Positions 59,813-64,000 of a DNA stretch of 64,000 bases are shown in pieces. This stretch comes from JBDSZL01 sp039925145. Its GTDB lineage: Bacteria; Acidobacteriota; Vicinamibacteria; Vicinamibacterales; SCN-69-37. Numbering within the stretch: the first letter of the stretch is position 1; each line of letters opens with the position of its first letter. The stretch spans positions 1 through 64,000 of the forward strand of contig JBDSZL010000052.1 in NCBI GenBank assembly GCA_039925145.1, written 5' to 3'. Made by a program: the position numbers and the translations under genes. The notes below the pieces were generated by a model, which saw nothing but the letters and a program-made list of their open reading frames with translations, did no database searches and had not been told where the DNA came from.

Positions 59813-60781
59813 ATGAAGGTCGTCATTCCAGGCGGATCCGGACAAGTCGGAACGATGCTCGCCCGAGCGATTCACTGGGACGGCCATGAGGTTGTGGTGT
59901 TGAGCCGCGGTCGCGATATTCGGCCGTGGCGCGTCGTTCCCTGGGATGGAGCGACTCTCGGCCACTGGCAACGGGAGGTCGACGGCTGCGACGTCGTGAT
60001 CAACCTGGCCGGCCGCAGCGTCAATTGCCGTTACACCGCGACCAATCGAGACGAGATCATGCAATCCCGCGTGTCGTCGACACGTGTCGTTGGACAGGCG
60101 ATTGCGGCGGCGACGTGCAAGCCACGCGTGTGGCTCCAGGCGAGCACCGCGACGATTTATGCGCACCGGTACGACGGTCCGAACGACGAGCACTCAGGCA
60201 TTCTCGGCGGCCATGAACCGGACGCACCAGGCACCTGGCGATTCAGCGTTGACGTCGCACGGGCATGGGAGCGAGCCTTTGACGAAGCCGTTGTCGATGG
60301 AACCCGGAAGGTTGCGCTTCGGTCTGCAATGACCTTGAGTCCGGACCCCGGAGGCGTGTTCGACACGCTTCTCAGTCTGGTACGCCACGGTCTCGGCGGC
60401 CGTGCAGGTGACGGACGGCAATTCATGTCTTGGATTCACCACGAGGACTTCATCGCGGCGGTTCGGTGGCTGATCGACCGCCATGACATCGATGGAGTCG
60501 TGAATGTCGCGGCGCCGAGCCCCTTACCAAACGCTGAGTTTATGCAGGTCCTTCGTGAGGCGTGTGGCGTGCGGCTCGCCCTGCCAGGAAAGAAATGGAT
60601 GCTCGAGGTCGGTGCCGTCTTCCTGCGTACGGAAACCGAACTCATTCTGAAGAGCCGGCGTGTTGTTCCCGCCAGACTGCTCGAGCATGGTTTCCAGTTC
60701 AAGTATCCCGATTGGCGGGATGCCGCACTCGATCTCTGCCGTCAGTCGTCGGGAGCCCGCGATCAAGCGCGTGCCGCATGA
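59813..60781 (+). CDS. TIGR01777-family SDR epimerase (SDR39U1-like)
   Basis: From ATG 59813, with GGGAGA upstream, the 322-residue protein has the Rossmann motif GGSGQVG at 7-13 and the family signature VINLAGRSVNCRYTATNRDEIMQSRVSSTRVVGQAI. The terminal region FLRTETELILKSRRVVPARLLEHGFQFKYPDW also matches TIGR01777/SDR39U1. It is an NAD(P)-binding enzyme with unknown substrate. It follows the DCC remnant in the operon opposite TetR; together with the DoxX, DUF4166 and DUF1990 genes it forms a module seen across many bacteria. Confidence 0.9.
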   Translation: MKVVIPGGSGQVGTMLARAIHWDGHEVVVLSRGRDIRPWRVVPWDGATLGHWQREVDGCDVVINLAGRSVNCRYTATNRDEIMQSRVSSTRVVGQAIAAATCKPRVWLQASTATIYAHRYDGPNDEHSGILGGHEPDAPGTWRFSVDVARAWERAFDEAVVDGTRKVALRSAMTLSPDPGGVFDTLLSLVRHGLGGRAGDGRQFMSWIHHEDFIAAVRWLIDRHDIDGVVNVAAPSPLPNAEFMQVLREACGVRLALPGKKWMLEVGAVFLRTETELILKSRRVVPARLLEHGFQFKYPDWRDAALDLCRQSSGARDQARAA

Positions 60782-60891
60782 TTCGACCTAGTCCGGCGGA
60801 ATTGAGTTCGACGGAAATCGCGGTGTTCGAACGGACGTAACCGCACCGGCCTTCAGCCAGTTGCGGACGCTCCCGTATGAAGTGAAAGGAA

Positions 60892-60967
60892 TGGTGGACC
60901 TGACCGGGATCGAACCGGTGACCTCCTGAATGCCATTCAGGCGCGCTCCCAACTGCGCTACAGGCCC
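60892..60967 (-). tRNA. trnA-GGC: tRNA-Ala (anticodon GGC)
   Basis: On the minus strand a cloverleaf runs from G at 60967 to an encoded CCA at 60894-60892. Acceptor arms GGGCCTG and CAGGTCC pair with one G-T; the anticodon arm CCTGA/TCAGG encloses ATGGCAT with anticodon GGC; the T-arm shows GGTTCGATCC. Anticodon GGC reads GCC/GCU alanine codons. Length 76 including CCA. Confidence 0.95.
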
Positions 60968-61159
60968 ATGCCCCGATGACAGAACGAATCATTATAAGTC
61001 GACCCTCTGGAGAGTCAAAGCGTCGGCTCGCCACGAAACGCACGTTCACGGCGCCGACGACGAGGTGCTGCGGCCCATCTGGGCGCCGAAGGCCGCCGCC
61101 TGAGACACCCCTGCAGCGGTGACCGAACGGCCGCGAGCGCTGTGGTGGGAGCTCGCATC

Positions 61160-61189
61160 TTGACTTGGCCCACACGCCATGTCTAGACT
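61160..61189 (+). promoter_or_regulatory. Promoter of the cold-shock gene
   Basis: TTGACT (61160-61165) and TAGACT (61184-61189) are spaced 18 bp. Transcription from about 61196 would give a 5' leader of about 53 bases before the cold-shock ATG at 61249. The leader holds GAGGC-TCCG-GCCTC (61216-61229), a small hairpin. Leaders of this kind often govern cold-shock mRNA stability. Confidence 0.45.
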
Positions 61190-61248
61190 GGATCTGGATC
61201 TCACTTAATATTTACGAGGCTCCGGCCTCACCGTCAAAAGGAACAATC

Positions 61249-61455
61249 ATGCCCAGTGGCACGATTGCACGTCTGCTGATCGACAAAGGTTTTGGCTTCA
61301 TCCGCGACGAAAGCGGGCTGGAGCACTTTTTCCACCGTTCTGCCGTACGAGGTGCCGTGTTCGAGCTCCTTCGTGAAGGCCAGCGCGTCGAGTTTGCCGT
61401 CGAGGAATCTCCAAAAGGTCCTCGCGCTGCTGACGTCCGGCTGCTCGACAACTAG
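61249..61455 (+). CDS. Cold-shock domain protein (68 aa)
   Basis: ATG 61249, preceded by AAAAGGAAC, gives a CSD protein. Strand 2 carries GFGFI and strand 3 HFFHRSAVRG, near the RNP-1 and RNP-2 single-stranded nucleic-acid contacts (KGFGFI, HFFHRS). It binds RNA or ssDNA as an RNA chaperone. Size is typical (67-70 aa). It stands alone with its own promoter, upstream of the small protein gene at 61647. Confidence 0.95.
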   Translation: MPSGTIARLLIDKGFGFIRDESGLEHFFHRSAVRGAVFELLREGQRVEFAVEESPKGPRAADVRLLDN

Positions 61456-61646
61456 GTTGTAGGGTACGCCCCGGTCCTCGAGTTGGGCCGGTGACTTCGC
61501 AACTGTGCCGGACGGCCGTCTGCGGTCGTTCGGCTCCTCTCTCGGTGGACGTCACGCTCCCCAGACTGTCTCTTCCGAAGCCTTGACCATTCTCGGCGAG
61601 GGCTGATGCGGCGTGAGCTCCGCTCCAGCAGCCCAAGGAGCAGGCG

Positions 61647-61865
61647 ATGAGCATCAAAGATAAACTCGAAATCGGCCTCAAGCCCGACGCGCCCTACCGC
61701 AAAGACAACCTGCCTGAAGCCCAACAGAGCGACGCCGCGTGCCAGGATGCGGAGCAGCCCGGTGAGGGCGATGCCGTAAATCGCGCGCGCAACAGTTGTG
61801 ACGAGCCTGAGGGCCCCCCAGCCGACAAGCAGAGTCCCGTGAGGCGGGGACCGGATCAGAAATAA
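61647..61865 (+). CDS. Hypothetical acidic-tailed small protein (72 aa)
   Basis: An AAGGAG box precedes ATG 61647. The sequence MSIKDKLEIGLKPDAPYRKDNLPE is a conserved opening I recall from uncharacterised acidobacterial proteins; three Cys (ACQD, SCDE, and so on) occur in an otherwise acidic, Pro-rich and probably disordered tail. No signal peptide. Function unknown. Confidence 0.6.
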   Translation: MSIKDKLEIGLKPDAPYRKDNLPEAQQSDAACQDAEQPGEGDAVNRARNSCDEPEGPPADKQSPVRRGPDQK

Positions 61866-61908
61866 CGACGCGCCCAGGCCGTGGCCGGACTTCCCGTCTC
61901 ACGCGGAG

Positions 61909-62441
61909 CTACGGCAGTCTGAAGAGCCAGTCGACGTCCACCTCATCCAGCGACTCGACGGCATGGTCGGCACCCGCGCGCGTCAGTTGCTCGACGGTGT
62001 ACGGTCCCGTTGCGACGCCGAGCGCCATCGCGCCGTGCGCCCTCGCGCACGCGACGTCGAGCGGCGTGTCTCCGATGACGATCACATCGCCAGTGACGAT
62101 GCCGGCGGCCGCGGCACGGGCGACGGCGACGGGCACGAGATCGCGCCGATCGACGTGATGATCGCCAAATGCGCCGATCCGGAACTCCTGCCACAGATCG
62201 AAATGCCCGAGCTTGATGGCCGCGCCCTGCTCGAAATTGCCCGTCAGCAGGCCGACAGCAAGACGCGGGTCCCCCTTCGTGCGCTCGATGGTTGACGCGC
62301 ACCGGCCACCGCCACACCCGCCAGCGCGTCGGCCACACCGTAGATCTGCTCGAACGCGGCACTCATGGCCCGCACGCCGGCACCGGCCGTGGTGATCAAT
62401 GTCCCGTCGATATCGAAGAGCACGAGCGTCGGGGTTCTCAT
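61909..62441 (-). pseudogene. HAD phosphatase broken by deletion and frameshift
   Basis: The first 47 codons from ATG 62441 read as a HAD phosphatase: TLVLFDIDGTLITTAGAGVRAMSAAF, with the nucleophile Asp10 and Asp12, ending GVAVAG at about 62301. In the next frame the C-terminal part continues from about 62300: DPRLAVGLLTGNFEQGAAIKLGHFDLWQ and VIVIGDTPLDVACARAHGAMALG to the stop at 61909. The usual cap of about 50-60 residues between them is absent. A deletion at the junction that is not a multiple of three fits. The start overlaps the ABC-like gene stop by four bases (ATGA), as in the intact operon. Confidence 0.7.
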
Positions 62442-63160
62442 TTCCACGGCCACCATCCGCCAACGCGGCTGATCTCCCCGTTTGCGGGCTTGAGCGCCAA
62501 TCGCGTCGCGCCGGATGCGTCCGCAAACGCCGCGTCCTCGGTCAGGGCGAGAAAGCCGCAGTGCCGCTCGCTGGCGGCGCGGCGCAACGCCCGCCCGAAC
62601 GTCTCACGTTCGGCGGTGTCGCTGAGCGTCGCGGTGGGATGCTCGAGCAGGACAATCCGTGGCTTAGTTGCGAGCGCGCGAGCGAGATGCACCCGGAGCC
62701 GGTCGAGGGCACCGAGCGTGGAGATGGGCACGTCGAGCGTCGCCAGCGGCAGTTCCACCACATCCGCGAGCGCATCGACTTCGGCGCGCGTCTCGTCGGG
62801 AACCGGCTCGATCTCGAGCGTCAACGGCAGAGCCATGTTGGCAGCAACGGGGAGCGCCTCGATGAACACGGCACGATGCGTCACAATCCCGAAGCGGTCG
62901 AGAGACGCGAGCCACTCGGTGCCACTGGCAATTTCGCGCGTGTCTGCGCCATCGACGAGCACCGTGCCCTCGTCAGGCACCGACGCGCCGCTGACTAGAT
63001 GAATGAGCGTCTCGGCGGCAGGGGCGTCGAGGCCCGAGAGCGTCAACTGATCGCCCGCGGCCACGGCCAGGTGCCTGACGCGCAGGGGCCGCAGACCACC
63101 GAAATTCTTCGTGAGATTTCGAAGCTCCAGGATGGCAGGCGTGGCCGTCCGGTCGCTCAC
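62438..63160 (-). CDS. ABC ATPase-like protein lacking a P-loop lysine
   Basis: The 240-residue protein follows the ABC ATPase outline: ILELRNLTKNFGGLRPLRVRHLAVAAGDQLTLSGLDAPAAETLIHLVSGASVPDEGTVLVDG. In the Walker A position it has GLDAPAAET, with neither GxxGxGK nor Lys. The place of the signature reads ISTLGALDRLRVHLARALATKPRIVLLEHPTATL, where LSGGQ is replaced and the Walker B acid reads EHP instead of DEP. It should not hydrolyse ATP by the normal mechanism. It overlaps both neighbours by four bases, forming a PHP-ABC-HAD transcript. Whether it is a regulatory domain or decaying is open. Confidence 0.75.
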   Translation of the reverse strand: MSDRTATPAILELRNLTKNFGGLRPLRVRHLAVAAGDQLTLSGLDAPAAETLIHLVSGASVPDEGTVLVDGADTREIASGTEWLASLDRFGIVTHRAVFIEALPVAANMALPLTLEIEPVPDETRAEVDALADVVELPLATLDVPISTLGALDRLRVHLARALATKPRIVLLEHPTATLSDTAERETFGRALRRAASERHCGFLALTEDAAFADASGATRLALKPANGEISRVGGWWPWK

Positions 63161-63999
63161 GCGGGTTCCACTCGGGCCCGGAGCGTCGCATAGCGATCGT
63201 CCGCGAGGGAGACCTGCCCCAACGCCGCGCTTCGACCGCTGCCGGGGCCATGGTAGTCAGAGCCTCCGGTCACGGCAATCCCGAAGGCGTCGGCCGCAGC
63301 CAGATAGCGGCTGGTGTCCTCCGGGGAATGGTCGGGGTGAAACGCTTCGATGGCCCCGAGCCCGCGGCGCACCAGGTGGGGCAGCCACTCATCGCGCTGG
63401 AGCTTCCCAGGGTGCGCAACCGACGCGATGCCGCCCGCCGCCATGATCTGGTCGATGACGACATCCGGCAGCGGCGCTTCCCGCGGCACGAACGCGGCGC
63501 AGCCACGCGTTAGAAAGCGGGTGAAGGCATCCGACACGTCGCTGGCGAAACCGCCTTCTACGAGCGCGCGCGCGATCGCCGGACGTCCGATGGCGCGGCC
63601 GCTGGGCGCCGACGCAAACCGGGATACGTCAATCTGAATCCCGAGCGCGGCGAGCCGTTCGACCATGACCGTGACCCGGCGCCATCGCGAGGCCCGCTGC
63701 TCTTCGAGAAACTGCGCCAGCCCCGCGTTGGCCTCGTCGATGAAGTAGCCGAGGACGTGGACGTCTCGGCCCTCGCGCACCGCAGACACCTCGATGCCGG
63801 GCACGAACTGGATGGCCGCCCGCTCTGCGGCCTCTCGCGCCTCGGGGAGCGCAGCCACCGTGTCGTGATCGGTGACGGCCATAGTGCGAATGCCGGCGGC
63901 TGCGGCTTCGCTGACCAGCTCCGCCGGCGTGGAGCGGCCGTCGGACGCCGTGGTGTGCAGGTGCAGATCGATCACTGGGTTACCGCACGCGGCGGGCAC
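63157..63999 (-). CDS. PHP-domain phosphoesterase
   Basis: The 280-residue protein matches PHP enzymes: DLHLHTTASDG (metal ligands), TMAVTDHDTVA, PGIEVSA, SVAHPGKLQ, IEAFHPDHSPEDT and GSDYHGP. The layout fits YciV/RNase AM-type phosphoesterases of 5'-3' nuclease or 3',5'-bisphosphate type. The start is near the window edge: ATG at 63999 (MPAACGNPVID) or GTG at 63975 would serve, so the true N-terminus may be further upstream, outside the window. The ABC-like gene follows with a four-base overlap. Confidence 0.85.
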   Translation of the reverse strand: MPAACGNPVIDLHLHTTASDGRSTPAELVSEAAAAGIRTMAVTDHDTVAALPEAREAAERAAIQFVPGIEVSAVREGRDVHVLGYFIDEANAGLAQFLEEQRASRWRRVTVMVERLAALGIQIDVSRFASAPSGRAIGRPAIARALVEGGFASDVSDAFTRFLTRGCAAFVPREAPLPDVVIDQIMAAGGIASVAHPGKLQRDEWLPHLVRRGLGAIEAFHPDHSPEDTSRYLAAADAFGIAVTGGSDYHGPGSGRSAALGQVSLADDRYATLRARVEPA

Positions 64000-64000
64000 G

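Overview
The window looks like a chromosomal segment of a high-GC Gram-negative soil-type bacterium, most likely an Acidobacteriota member near Vicinamibacteria. This is inferred from the gene repertoire: tandem DUF4136 proteins, a TonB receptor with an N-terminal carboxypeptidase-regulatory domain, a YVTN beta-propeller lipoprotein, a DUF1343/NamZ protein, a paired M16 peptidase, AddAB, Ku, and many secreted small proteins. No rRNA or marker phylogeny is available to prove it.

Layout. 1-2.2 kb is a mobile-element edge: the first codons of an ISNCY-like transposase, its tandem end repeats, an orphan gene of unknown function, and a 53-bp hairpin repeat. 2.2-7.2 kb holds secreted proteins, including two DUF4136 paralogues and a row of EF-hand protein, ApbE-DUF2271 fusion and PepSY membrane protein that suggests an extracytoplasmic flavin/electron-transfer module. 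7.2-15.7 kb carries small secreted proteins, an MBL hydrolase, a ThuA protein, a pentapeptide-repeat membrane protein, a cytochrome c and a metzincin-like lipoprotein. 15.8-17.2 kb has a decayed nucleotidyltransferase and Ku. 17.3-22.3 kb has two large divergent membrane proteins and a TlpA-like thioredoxin. 23-26.7 kb is a zinc/manganese uptake cluster (permease, binding protein, porin-like protein, cysteine/histidine small protein) without an ATPase.

26.8-31.2 kb has DAHP synthase, cardiolipin synthase, NamZ and an SRPBCC protein, followed by (CTTGGGG)8 directly upstream of a membrane-anchored DsbA. 32-40 kb has a TonB receptor with a beta-propeller lipoprotein, an amidase, an alpha/beta hydrolase, a GDSL lipoprotein and small envelope proteins. 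40-53 kb, almost entirely on the minus strand, carries M16 peptidases, Mrp, a J-domain fragment protein, a zinc-ribbon protein, AddA, AddB and a helical secreted protein. 53-64 kb has a truncated Tat-signal gene, a large hybrid histidine kinase, a TetR-controlled envelope cluster (DUF4166, SRPBCC-DoxX, DUF1990, DCC remnant, TIGR01777 epimerase), tRNA-Ala(GGC), a cold-shock protein, a broken HAD phosphatase, an ABC-ATPase-like protein without a P-loop lysine, and a PHP phosphoesterase.

The most unusual signals are regulatory or decay-related: the G-quadruplex-type heptamer array before dsbA, an 18-bp AT-rich divergent promoter giving nearly leaderless transcripts, and several gene remnants between 53 and 62.4 kb. 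No CRISPR array or intact mobile element was seen, and no complete new defence system can be claimed.
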